From Bacillota bacterium (GTDB taxonomy: Bacteria > Bacillota > Bacilli > Alicyclobacillales > Alicyclobacillaceae), in contig JAKADF010000132.1 of the NCBI GenBank assembly GCA_021820805.1, positions 1 to 8,133 on the forward strand: a DNA stretch of 8,133 bases, written 5' to 3'. Shown piece by piece: positions 1 to 6,732 of this stretch. The notes below the pieces were generated by a model. It was not told the DNA's origin. It saw only the letters and a program-made list of their open reading frames with translations, and did not search any database. Each line of letters starts with the position of its first letter. Within the stretch, counting starts at the first letter, position 1. Both the position numbers and the translations under genes were made by a program.

Positions 1-321
1 ACGCGGCCCGTCATTGAATACGTGACCTAAATGAGAATCGGCTGTACGGCTGCGGACTTCTGTGCGGATCATACCGTGGCTTTTGTCCATTTTCTCTTCA
101 TTTTCTTCTTCCTGCAGGGGCTTAGTAAAACTTGGCCATCCGCACGAGGATTGAAACTTGTTCAGTGAGGAAAAGAGTGGTTCTCCAGATACAATGTCAA
201 CATAAATTCCCTCACGCTCATTGTTCCAGTACTCATTTAAAAATGGAGGTTCTGTTGCATTGTGTTGCGTAACTTCATACTGAAGTGGAGTCAATTTTTG
301 TTTTAGTTCTTCATTTTTCAT
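1..321 (-). CDS. msrB: Peptide-methionine (R)-S-oxide reductase MsrB, 3' end cut by the window
   Basis: Reduces the R-epimer of methionine sulfoxide in proteins back to methionine; a cytosolic repair enzyme. The first 107 residues are visible. They contain CGWPSF (C60-F65), whose Cys is the resolving cysteine in many family members, and the highly conserved stretch [20 protein letters not shown] (residues 87-106). The catalytic Cys of the RYC motif would lie just past the left edge and is not seen. The CxxC before the PLF motif found in zinc-binding MsrBs is absent, so the visible half is of the zinc-free type, as in my recollection of Bacillus subtilis MsrB, which it resembles closely. The ATG at 321-319 has a GGAG 9 bases upstream and overlaps the end of the flavin oxidoreductase gene by 11 bases in another frame, which suggests translational coupling. 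Family assignment is very secure. Confidence 0.95.
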   Translation of the reverse strand, partial: MKNEELKQKLTPLQYEVTQHNATEPPFLNEYWNNEREGIYVDIVSGEPLFSSLNKFQSSCGWPSFTKPLQEEENEEKMDKSHGMIRTEVRSRTADSHLGHVFNDGPR

Positions 322-1336
322 TTATGCTCACTCCCATATGTGCAAGGTTGAATGCTTTTGAAAGCAATTCCAATGACCGAATCCGGCTTTCATAATCAGG
401 AAGATTTACGACACACATGACCTCGTCTGTGTCATATAATTTTGCTAATGTCTCGATTTGGGATTTTACGGATTCGGGACTTCCGACAATCATTCTGTTT
501 CGGTTTTCTCGTACAAACTCTAATTCATACAAAGTATATGGGTAGGACTCGGCCATTTCGACTGTTGGTGATTCAGATGTCCTTTGTCCATTTGCTATCA
601 TAAGCAGTCTGAGGTCAAGGCTTTTAGCGAGCCTGTCTGCTTCCTCATCTGTCTCACTGCAGACGACAAAGATAGCGACTGTTGCAATGGGTTTGGCGTA
701 TAGACTTGAAGGCCGGAACATTTGTTTATAATCATGAACAACAATACTTCCGCCTTCTGCATTAATAAAGTGTGCGAAAGTAAACGCTGTTCCTTTTAGT
801 GCAGCAACTGTTGCACTGCCGTTGCTGGAACCAAGAAGCCACATATCTGGCACCGAATCGATGACAGGTGTTGCGGTTAGTCCAAAAAATCGGTGGTTTT
901 CCGGCAGAGAATCTGTAAGATATCCCTTTAAATCTTCAACTTGCTGCATGTAATCGGGCCTTTGCTTTCCTTCTTGTAGAGCTCGTGTGGCTCTTGGCAT
1001 TCCTCCGGGTGCGCGCCCAATGCCAAGATCTATTCGATGTGGATAGAGCGCTTCGAGCATTCGGAAGTTCTCAGCTACTTTGTAAGCACTATAATGAGGA
1101 AGCATTACACCGCCAGAACCGATGCGGATCCGCTCTGTTTTTGCAGCTAAAGTTGATATTAATACTTCAGGCGTTGAGCCTGCGAGTGTTGATGTATCAT
1201 GATGTTCTGAAACCCAGAACCTTGTGAATCCAAGCCTGTCAGCAGCCTTGGCTGCTTGTATCGTTTGCTTTAGGGCTTCTCTTGCGTTACTTCTAGTGAT
1301 AATTGGGGATTGATCAAGAATGCTTAGTTTTATCAT
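311..1336 (-). CDS. LLM-class flavin-dependent oxidoreductase (luciferase-like, MsnO8/YceB type)
   Basis: A 341-residue single-domain bacterial-luciferase-like protein, expected to fold as a TIM barrel and to use reduced FMN (or F420 in other lineages) in a cytosolic oxidoreductase or monooxygenase reaction. The substrate cannot be read from the sequence. The N-terminus KLSILDQSP, the SEHH motif (43-46), [10 protein letters not shown] (71-80), [28 protein letters not shown] (split here as YKVAENF and [12 protein letters not shown], about 84-112) and LLGSS (about 169) are typical of the MsnO8/YceB-like subgroup with no assigned role. Length is normal for the family. The ATG is preceded by GGAG at a spacing of 10. 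Its stop codon lies inside the start of msrB, so the two are almost certainly co-transcribed. The partnership with a methionine sulfoxide reductase hints at oxidative or sulfur redox metabolism, but that is only inference. Confidence 0.92.
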   Translation of the reverse strand: MIKLSILDQSPIITRSNAREALKQTIQAAKAADRLGFTRFWVSEHHDTSTLAGSTPEVLISTLAAKTERIRIGSGGVMLPHYSAYKVAENFRMLEALYPHRIDLGIGRAPGGMPRATRALQEGKQRPDYMQQVEDLKGYLTDSLPENHRFFGLTATPVIDSVPDMWLLGSSNGSATVAALKGTAFTFAHFINAEGGSIVVHDYKQMFRPSSLYAKPIATVAIFVVCSETDEEADRLAKSLDLRLLMIANGQRTSESPTVEMAESYPYTLYELEFVRENRNRMIVGSPESVKSQIETLAKLYDTDEVMCVVNLPDYESRIRSLELLSKAFNLAHMGVSINEK

Positions 1337-1496
1337 TCAATACCAACTCCGTCGTATTTTGAATCGGTTGGAAGTTTAATTATTCTTAGATTCATTCTAA
1401 CATGATTGCCATTGCTAATTCTCGGTGGATTGGCTGTGTATGGTACACCAATATTCGCATATCTTAACTGCAAAATCACTTGAATGTAGGGATAGC

Positions 1497-2020
1497 ATGG
1501 ATAAAACAGAAATATCTGAAATGGAGTCTTGTTGTCTTTTAAATTTTGAACTGTGGCCTGGAGATAAGCGGCCGGGTTATAAAATACCGTGTGACGATTG
1601 TGAACTTGCGAGCCAATCTGAGAGACTCATTTGAGGAGAGGGAAACCCGCAATCATCAATTTGGGTTCTACTAGATAATCCAGGGCTTCGAGAAAGGACA
1701 TCTGGAGAAACATTTGTGTGCGGGACTCGGCAAACATTGCAAGAAGTGATTCAAAAAACGGGATTTTCTAAAGATGACATTTATGTAACGTTCGTTGTAC
1801 GCAGGCGTCCGAAAAGGGCATATGAGAAGGAAGCTAAGCGAGAACTTTGCATGCATAATTTCATAGGCCTTCATGGTTGCTTGATTCAACGAGGGTGTAC
1901 GTTTCGTATCATCCGCTCGCTGTTCGTCGACGTCCAAATCTGCGTGCAGTATTTGAGTCAGATTGGCAGTCCCTATTTTCGGAATGGAGACAGAAGCAAG
2001 GTTTACTTCCAGGAAAATAA
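1497..2020 (+). pseudogene. Decayed uracil-DNA-glycosylase-superfamily gene (stop, internal deletion, frameshift)
   Basis: Reading frame 1497-1631 gives a 45-residue N-terminus with WP (20-21), a CDDC pair (C32, C35) and QSERLI, then TGA at 1632-1634. The same frame continues as GEGNP, VLLDNPGLRE, TFVCGTRQTLQ, GFSKDDIYVTFVVRRRPKRAY and KRELCM (1635-1848), an arrangement typical of family-4-like uracil-DNA glycosylases (GEGxP; the GEAPG-like loop as LDNPG; YVT..V..RRP; Cys). In homologues I recall, the residue at the stop is Trp, so TGG to TGA is the likely lesion. The C-terminus is found in another frame from about 1898: YVSYHPLAVRRRPNLRAVFE and DWQSLFSEW, ending at TAA 2018-2020; YHPL is the second catalytic-loop motif. 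The expected middle (FCLGN...LRG.WH) is absent. At least three lesions make this a true relic rather than a sequencing error. A weak AGGGA lies 4 bases before the ATG. The 5' end could differ. Confidence 0.82.
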
Positions 2021-2053
2021 AGCCGCAACGCTTTACCATCCACCTTACTGACT

Positions 2054-2878
2054 CTACCAACTGCGGACATGCCCGCCAATTACTTCTCTTGTTGGAATAA
2101 TCGATATCACGGCGTCTTTGTCAAGTTTGAGTATCGTTTCTCTAACGTCCTCTAGTTGGTCGTTTACGATAACCAAATAGACCATCTGTTTTGTTTGGCT
2201 TTTCGAAGTGCGTGAAGAATGTATCAAGGTTGCGTCCGTATTCACGAAATTCCCTAACAGGTCTACAATTTGTTCGCCTTTATCTGTAATGATAACGAGT
2301 GAAATTTTGTCCATGTGGTGCAGGACGGTATCGTACGTTTTTGAAGTTACAAAAATTGAAATGAGAGTATAAAGAGCAGACTCGATGTTGAAGACGAACG
2401 CGGAAGCAACAACAATTAACCCATTGATGATAAGGTTGGTTGTACCAAAACCAATGCCCCCATATCGTGCTAACACTCTAGAAACAATATCAAAGCCGCC
2501 GGCGGATCCGTCAAAACGCAAAATAAGCCCCGAACCGAAGCCAACAGCAATACCGCCAAAAATCGCTGCGAGAAGCGGATCATTTGTGAGATGATGCGGA
2601 ATGCGAAGCACGTTTAAAAAGACAGATTGCAAAATAACAGCTAGAATTGTGTATGCTGTAAAGCGTCTTCCAATGCTCGTATACCCTAAAATCAAAAGAG
2701 GAATATTTAGAATGAGAAATTGTGTGCCAATCGGAATGCGGAATAAACTGTAAAGCAATACGCAAATTCCAGCGAGCCCGCTTGTAATTAAATGGGCTGG
2801 TACGATAAATTCATTCACTCCGAAAGCGACAATGTACGACCCAACTGTAATCATGACCGCATCTTGAACGATTCTCAT
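2054..2878 (-). CDS. YitT family membrane protein (DUF161 core plus C-terminal DUF2179)
   Basis: A 274-residue integral membrane protein of the YitT family, common in several copies in Bacillota and mostly of unknown function. About five to six hydrophobic segments occupy residues 6-170 (for example 9-26, 30-46, 52-66, 74-91, 102-120, 147-165). Between them lies the family signature GSGLILRFDGSAGGFD (115-130), usually seen with a GG[ST]GG-like core. Residues from about 190 form a cytosolic DUF2179 domain ending in IIPTREVIGG; this domain is ferredoxin-like in solved relatives. The glycine-rich loop often seen in DUF2179 is here SSRTSKS (211-217). The ATG has a strong AGGAG 7 bases upstream. 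It converges on the UDG pseudogene with 33 bases between the two stops and diverges from the binding-protein gene. Family is secure; function is unknown. Confidence 0.93.
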   Translation of the reverse strand: MRIVQDAVMITVGSYIVAFGVNEFIVPAHLITSGLAGICVLLYSLFRIPIGTQFLILNIPLLILGYTSIGRRFTAYTILAVILQSVFLNVLRIPHHLTNDPLLAAIFGGIAVGFGSGLILRFDGSAGGFDIVSRVLARYGGIGFGTTNLIINGLIVVASAFVFNIESALYTLISIFVTSKTYDTVLHHMDKISLVIITDKGEQIVDLLGNFVNTDATLIHSSRTSKSQTKQMVYLVIVNDQLEDVRETILKLDKDAVISIIPTREVIGGHVRSW

Positions 2879-3008
2879 AACTCACTCCTAGTTGTATCTT
2901 GTAGTAGATTCGCATAAAGCCAACTGTTTTTTATCATATGGTTCAATCGCAGAATGTATTCGAACAAGCCTACGGAATTTAGAATATTTCCTTTATTTTG
3001 TATGCCCA

Positions 3009-3037
3009 TTGTACTCACAGATTTTCCATGATAAGAT
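3009..3037 (+). promoter_or_regulatory. Candidate sigma-A-type promoter for the solute-binding protein gene
   Basis: TTGTAC (3009-3014) and TAAGAT (3032-3037) are separated by exactly 17 bases and lie upstream of the binding-protein gene, giving a leader of about 65-70 bases. The -35 matches TTGACA at only three positions and the -10 matches TATAAT at four, so this is a moderate prediction. A perfect 12-base palindrome overlaps the 3' end of the -10 element. Confidence 0.35.
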
Positions 3038-3047
3038 TCATATGAAT
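3036..3047. promoter_or_regulatory. Perfect palindrome ATTCATATGAAT, possible operator
   Basis: A 12-base perfect dyad overlaps the last bases of the putative -10 and would cover the start site. After one mismatch on each side the symmetry resumes with AA/TT. This is where a repressor of the solute-binding gene would bind, but I do not recognise it as the box of a known regulator. AT-rich palindromes of this length can occur by chance. Confidence 0.3.
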
Positions 3048-3111
3048 ATTTATTCAAGAAATAGGTAATGTATTCAATGGCGTTTTATTACACGTAAGGG
3101 TGGTCACTAGA

Positions 3112-4812
3112 ATGATAGATTCATGGAAAAAAGGTTTTGCACTCATTACTTCAGTTAGTGCTCTTGGTTTGTTACTTGCAGGTTGTGGCTCAACAAATGG
3201 GTCCGGGCAAGGAAATAGTTCGTCGACACAACCAGCTGCATCGTCAGACAGCACGCCTGTCAAAGGCGGCAGTATCAAAATCGATTTGAGTCAAAATGTA
3301 CAAACATTAGACCCAGCACTTTCTGAGGATTTAACGTCTGATGAGTTGATTCAGCAAATGTACGACACACTTGTTACCTACAAAGGTTCGACTAATACAA
3401 TCATCGGTGATGTAGCAAGTAAATGGGATGTATCGCCAGACGGCAAAACTTATACATTATACTTGAATAAAAACGTAAAGTTTTGGAATGGGGACCCAGT
3501 TACAGCGCAAAACTATATTGCGGAATTTGAGCGGATCCTCACAAAAAGCATTGGTTCTCCAGTTCAATCCTTGCTCGATCCGATTGTAGAAGGTTCTGAC
3601 GCTTATTACACGGGTAAAGCAAAGAGCATCAGCGGCATTACGGCGCCGGACGATTATACGTTAAAAATCCAGCTCACAAAACCTGAGCCGTACTTTTTGG
3701 AAATTCTTGCGGAACACTCATTTGTTGCAATAGACCCGGCATGGATTAAAAAAGTTGGTAGTAGCAAGTACGGCACATCGCAGCCAATGGGTACCGGGGC
3801 ATTTGAACTGAAGAGTTTTGACGGCACTACAGCAGTACTTACAAAAAACCCGAATTACTTCATGAAAGATGCAAATGGCAATCAACTGCCATATCTAGAC
3901 CAAGTTACACTTACATACAACAACAATACAGAAGTGGACGCGATGAATTTCGAACAGGGAAATACGCCGTTTTTGGCTTTCAATACACGTGGAATTCCTT
4001 CATCAGCATATACGCAGTTTATGTCCAACCCGAAACTAAAGAGCCAAGTTATTACGGCGCCGGCAGGAACCATATGGTATGTTGGGCTTAATGTACAACA
4101 GCAACCGTTTACGAATTTGAAGGTTCGGCAAGCTGTTGAATATGCCATTAACAAGCCATTCATCGTGCAACTGTTAAACAATCAATTCACAGTTGCAAAC
4201 CAACCAACGCCGCCAAACGTTATTGGTCATGTAAATGACATGCCTACTGATGTTAATTACTCGTATAATCCAGAAAAAGCGAAAGAGTTACTGAAAGAGT
4301 CTGGGTTAAAGCTTCCGATTAAAGCGAAGTTCTATTCAAGCAACGACCCGACGACAGCAAAAATTGTGGGCCAAATTCAGAGTGACTTACATGCCGTAGG
4401 GATTGATTTGCAAGTTGAGCCGATGAGCTGGAGTTCATTCCTGACCATGAACGGGAAAGGTGCCCAGTCCTCCTTCCTGATTGACTGGAACCAGGATTAT
4501 CCGGATGCGTCTGATTTCTTAAATGTACTGCTAAACTCAAGCGAAATGCCATTTGATAACTCAACAATGTATTCAAATAAGCAAGTTGACCAGTGGTTAA
4601 ATCAGGCTGCAACAGACACGAATCAAGCACAGCGGCTTGACTTATATAAGAAGGTAACCGTTCAAGCGATGCAAGATGCGACACTCGTTCCGCTTTATTA
4701 TGGAAAATATAACTATGCAATTGCTCCATGGGTGCATGGGTACTATATCAATCCAAATCTTGAGAACGATCCGCTCTCTCACATCTGGATTGACCAATCT
4801 CACAAAAACTAA
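3112..4812 (+). CDS. ABC transporter solute-binding lipoprotein, oligopeptide/dipeptide type (SBP_bac_5)
   Basis: An extracytoplasmic receptor of the OppA/DppA family that would bind peptides or a similar ligand and deliver it to an ABC permease. From the ATG at 3112 it has 566 residues. The signal peptide has a basic start (WKKG), a hydrophobic core and the lipobox LLAGC with the lipidated Cys at 25, followed by a Ser/Gly/Asn-rich linker. The mature part shows GGSIKIDL, QTLDPAL, WDVSPDGKTYTLYLNKNVKFWNG (split: WDVSPDGKTYT and VKFWNGDPVTA), MGTGAFEL, VRQAVEYAINK and YNPEKAKELL, all typical of SBP_bac_5, and normal family length. A GTG at 3100 is in frame, but AAGGGTGGT at 3095-3103 is a good ribosome binding site 8 bases before the ATG, so I chose the ATG. 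No permease or ATPase gene is in view. The next gene downstream is an M20 hydrolase, probably in the same transcript. The ligand cannot be deduced. Confidence 0.95.
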   Translation: MIDSWKKGFALITSVSALGLLLAGCGSTNGSGQGNSSSTQPAASSDSTPVKGGSIKIDLSQNVQTLDPALSEDLTSDELIQQMYDTLVTYKGSTNTIIGDVASKWDVSPDGKTYTLYLNKNVKFWNGDPVTAQNYIAEFERILTKSIGSPVQSLLDPIVEGSDAYYTGKAKSISGITAPDDYTLKIQLTKPEPYFLEILAEHSFVAIDPAWIKKVGSSKYGTSQPMGTGAFELKSFDGTTAVLTKNPNYFMKDANGNQLPYLDQVTLTYNNNTEVDAMNFEQGNTPFLAFNTRGIPSSAYTQFMSNPKLKSQVITAPAGTIWYVGLNVQQQPFTNLKVRQAVEYAINKPFIVQLLNNQFTVANQPTPPNVIGHVNDMPTDVNYSYNPEKAKELLKESGLKLPIKAKFYSSNDPTTAKIVGQIQSDLHAVGIDLQVEPMSWSSFLTMNGKGAQSSFLIDWNQDYPDASDFLNVLLNSSEMPFDNSTMYSNKQVDQWLNQAATDTNQAQRLDLYKKVTVQAMQDATLVPLYYGKYNYAIAPWVHGYYINPNLENDPLSHIWIDQSHKN

Positions 4813-4830
4813 AATGGGAAGTATTGTTCT

Positions 4831-4859
4831 GGGATGGCCAGTTTATCAGAGGCCATTCC
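4831..4859 (+). other. Intercistronic hairpin between binding-protein and amidohydrolase genes
   Basis: GGGATGGCC (4831-4839) pairs with GGCCATTCC (4851-4859): nine pairs including one G-U, with an 11-base loop. No run of T follows (TGTCTTATG), so it is not a classical intrinsic terminator. It may attenuate read-through or protect the 3' end of the upstream message, giving more binding protein than hydrolase, which is common behind binding-protein genes. Confidence 0.55.
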
Positions 4860-4887
4860 TGTCTTATGATTAGGGGGAAAATGAAAC

Positions 4888-6072
4888 GTGTTAACCATGA
4901 ATATTGATTCTCTTGTGGAAGATGTGAAGAAAGATATTCTTTTTTGGCGACGCCATTTACATATGAATCCTGAGCTATCATTTCATGAGGAAAAAACGGC
5001 TCAATTTGTATATGACACGTTGGATTCATTCGGTGGCCTTACCCTTTCGAGACCGACAAAAACGAGTGTTGTTGCAAAGCTGTTAGGTGTAAAGCCTGGG
5101 CCAGTGCTTGCACTTCGCGCGGACATGGATGCACTTCCAATTACTGAAGAAAACACATTTGATTTTGCATCTAAAAATCCTGGTGTGATGCATGCATGCG
5201 GGCATGACGGGCATACTGCGATGCTCCTTGGCACTGCAAAGATTTTGTCTACAATGAAAGACCAAATTCAAGGTGAAATACGTTTTCTGTTCCAACACGG
5301 AGAAGAAGTTTTTCCAGGCGGTGCAGAGGAAATGGTTCAAGCAGGCGTTATGGAGAGTGTGGATGCTGTAATCGGCGCTCACCTCTGGTCACCGGAAGAA
5401 GTCGGAAAAGTGTTTGTTCGTTCGGGCCCGATGATGGCTGCTCCAGATACGTTCTATATTACAGTGAAAGGAAAGGGCGGCCATGCTGCTCACCCAAATC
5501 AAACAATTGACAGTATTGCTGTTGCAGCTCAGGTAGTGACTAACCTTCAGCACGTTGTATCCAGAAATATTGATCCGCTCGATCCGCTCGTACTTACAGT
5601 CACACAGTTCATTGCTGGAACTGCAGACAATATCATTCCGGGAACCGTAAAGATGCTTGGCACAGTTCGTGCGTTTAAACCAGAGCTCCGCGATGAAGTG
5701 CCTCTTCTGATGGAACGAATCATCAAAGGCATCACGTCTGCACACGGTGCAGATTATGAATTCCAATATGAGAAAGGGTATCGACCTGTCATTAATGATG
5801 CCGAAGTCACAGAGAAACTAAATGAGGCACTCTTCGAGGCATTTGGCCCGGGGGTCGTTCAGGAAGCTAGTCCGTCAATGGGCGGAGAAGACTTTTCTGC
5901 TTTCCAACAAAAAGCACCTGGCACATTCTTTCTTATTGGTGCAGGAAACAAAGAGAAAGACATTACTGCACCGCATCATCACCCGCGTTTTACCGTTGAT
6001 GAAGAGGCGTTGCCGATTGGTGTTAAAGCATTCATAAGTGCAGTTCTTAAAATGAATGGCATCCATAACTAA
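4888..6072 (+). CDS. M20 family metallopeptidase / N-acyl-amino-acid amidohydrolase
   Basis: A cytosolic di-metal amidohydrolase (peptidase family M20D, HipO/YhaA/AmhX-like) that cleaves the amide of N-acyl amino acids, related conjugates or small peptides. Of its 394 residues, the N-terminal RRHLHMNPELSFHE (21-34), ADMDALP (78-84) and ACGHDGHT (103-110, ligands C104 and H106), GEEVFPGGAEEM (138-149; E139/E140 catalytic and ligand), GAHLW (163-167, H165), GKGGHAAHP (dimerisation domain, about 193-201), GGEDFS (332-337) and HHHPRF (363-368) are all intact. The start is GTG, with AGGGGG 10 bases upstream; the ATG at 4897 is in frame but too far from that site. It lies 75 bases after the solute-binding gene, so it probably acts on the imported ligand. 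Family is certain; the acyl group is not. Confidence 0.94.
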   Translation: MLTMNIDSLVEDVKKDILFWRRHLHMNPELSFHEEKTAQFVYDTLDSFGGLTLSRPTKTSVVAKLLGVKPGPVLALRADMDALPITEENTFDFASKNPGVMHACGHDGHTAMLLGTAKILSTMKDQIQGEIRFLFQHGEEVFPGGAEEMVQAGVMESVDAVIGAHLWSPEEVGKVFVRSGPMMAAPDTFYITVKGKGGHAAHPNQTIDSIAVAAQVVTNLQHVVSRNIDPLDPLVLTVTQFIAGTADNIIPGTVKMLGTVRAFKPELRDEVPLLMERIIKGITSAHGADYEFQYEKGYRPVINDAEVTEKLNEALFEAFGPGVVQEASPSMGGEDFSAFQQKAPGTFFLIGAGNKEKDITAPHHHPRFTVDEEALPIGVKAFISAVLKMNGIHN

Positions 6073-6087
6073 AATTCTAGTTTATGT

Positions 6088-6119
6088 GGCTGTCGAACGA
6101 CCTGTTCGGCAGTCTTTTT
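6088..6119 (+). terminator. Rho-independent terminator after the amidohydrolase gene
   Basis: GGCTGTCGAAC (6088-6098) pairs over 11 positions (two G-U) with GTTCGGCAGTC (6104-6114). The loop has five bases and is followed directly by TTTTT (6115-6119). It starts 15 bases after the stop codon and closes the binding-protein/amidohydrolase unit, so the DUF1398 gene that follows needs its own promoter. Confidence 0.9.
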
Positions 6120-6186
6120 GGTATGCTCATACATGCTTCAATGCCCGAAAGGTGAAGATAAGATACAGGAAAGGAGATGCTAAAAT

Positions 6187-6591
6187 TTGTTCAATCCAGA
6201 TGAAGTGACTGAAATTGCGAGCCGGGCAAAAAGAGAAGGATGGGCATACCAAAAGACGTTTCATGCGTTAAAAGATGCAGGAGTTTCGCGGTATCGAACC
6301 ATGGTATCCAATCAGGAAACTACATATGTCGGGAATGAGGAAACATGTGTTGTGCCCCCAGCTTCAGATTCAAAAAGTCATCAGATTGCAAAACCATTCA
6401 ATGGCAGAGCAGTTCAAGAAGCCATTATCCGTCATCAGGAAAATCAAACACCTTATAACGATTTCATGGAAGAGTTGGCTAATGCAGGTGTGGAATTCTG
6501 TGAAGTGTATACTGACACTGGGGCAATTCATTACACAACAGGTAACCCGCTCGAATCTTTTGTTCAGCCTGTTTCAGATGTCTGGGATTAA
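6187..6591 (+). CDS. DUF1398 family protein (YbcV-like), function unknown
   Basis: A 134-residue soluble protein without signal peptide or membrane segment. The N-terminal half (FHALKDAGVSRYRTMVSNQETTY, split as FHALKDAGVSRY and TTYVGNEE) and the C-terminal half (FNGRAVQEAIIRHQENQTPY, then FMEELANAGVEFCEVYTDTG) follow the order I recall for DUF1398: a short helix-strand unit with a Y.G turn, then the LK.HQ.G.TDY.TF...A..GVE.W motif. The E. coli relative YbcV sits in a prophage remnant and the family is sometimes called phage envelope protein, but nothing here indicates a phage. The start is TTG at 6187, with AAGGAG 10 bases upstream; the domain begins at the N-terminus, so an internal ATG would truncate it. 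The preceding terminator makes it a separate transcription unit. TAAGAT at 6159-6164 could be its -10, without a convincing -35. Confidence 0.78.
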   Translation: MFNPDEVTEIASRAKREGWAYQKTFHALKDAGVSRYRTMVSNQETTYVGNEETCVVPPASDSKSHQIAKPFNGRAVQEAIIRHQENQTPYNDFMEELANAGVEFCEVYTDTGAIHYTTGNPLESFVQPVSDVWD

Positions 6592-6611
6592 GCAAGAACT
6601 TTTAATGGGGC

Positions 6612-6664
6612 ACTGGGAGGTTTTGGGGGGCAGAAGTAAACGATTATCGTTTCTCTCCCCCAGT
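6612..6664. other. GC-rich hairpin region between convergent genes, possible terminator
   Basis: AAACGA (6638-6643) and TCGTTT (6647-6652) form a perfect stem with a 3-base loop. The stem extends, with small bulges, through AGAAG/CTCT to GGGGG (6626-6630) pairing with CCCCC (6657-6661). An outer pair, ACTGGG (6612-6617) with CCCAGT (6659-6664), competes for the same Cs. It lies between the stops of the DUF1398 gene (plus) and the YaiI/YqxD gene (minus), so a bidirectional terminator or 3'-end stabiliser is the natural reading. Neither strand has a proper T run after the stem. Confidence 0.5.
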
Positions 6665-6704
6665 AGATTTCTTGTTGGTTTACATATTTTTGCGCCTATA
6701 TAAT

Positions 6705-6724
6705 CTTTTTACATTTGTAAAAGG
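6705..6724. repeat. AT-rich inverted repeat next to the YaiI/YqxD stop
   Basis: TTTTAC (6707-6712), loop ATTT, GTAAAA (6717-6722) form a perfect six-pair stem that extends by a G-U and a C-G pair. It lies 8 bases beyond the minus-strand stop codon at 6733. It could take part in 3'-end formation, but it is AT-rich and lacks a T run on the minus strand. Confidence 0.35.
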
Positions 6725-6732
6725 TCGGCTTA

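Noticed and set aside
2014..2029. Small inverted repeat AAAGC/GCTTT as a terminator for the convergent genes
   Set aside because: Only five pairs and no T run in either direction; too weak to call.
1716..2051. Open frame of 111 codons on the plus strand, as a separate gene
   Set aside because: Its first part is the middle of the UDG relic and its last part is out of the ancestral frame; the start at 1716 is internal and has no ribosome binding site.
1671..2060. Open frame of 129 codons on the minus strand
   Set aside because: It is antisense to the UDG pseudogene, has no recognisable motifs and runs into the end of the YitT gene. The plus-strand motifs explain the sequence better.
2975..2992. 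Possible CodY-type box in the divergent intergenic region
   Set aside because: The stretch is roughly symmetric (GGAA...TTCC) but matches the CodY consensus poorly.
2875..3057. Minus-strand 60-codon frame upstream of the YitT gene
   Set aside because: It lies in the AT-rich divergent promoter region and shows no family motifs. Its overlap with the YitT start is probably chance.
4319..4729. Minus-strand 136-codon frame
   Set aside because: It is entirely antisense to the well-supported solute-binding protein gene.
5389..5766. Minus-strand 125-codon frame
   Set aside because: It is antisense to the M20 hydrolase, whose active-site motifs are intact.
6275..6703. Plus-strand 142-codon frame
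   Set aside because: It is an alternative frame of the DUF1398 gene running on through the hairpin region; the composition is not protein-like.
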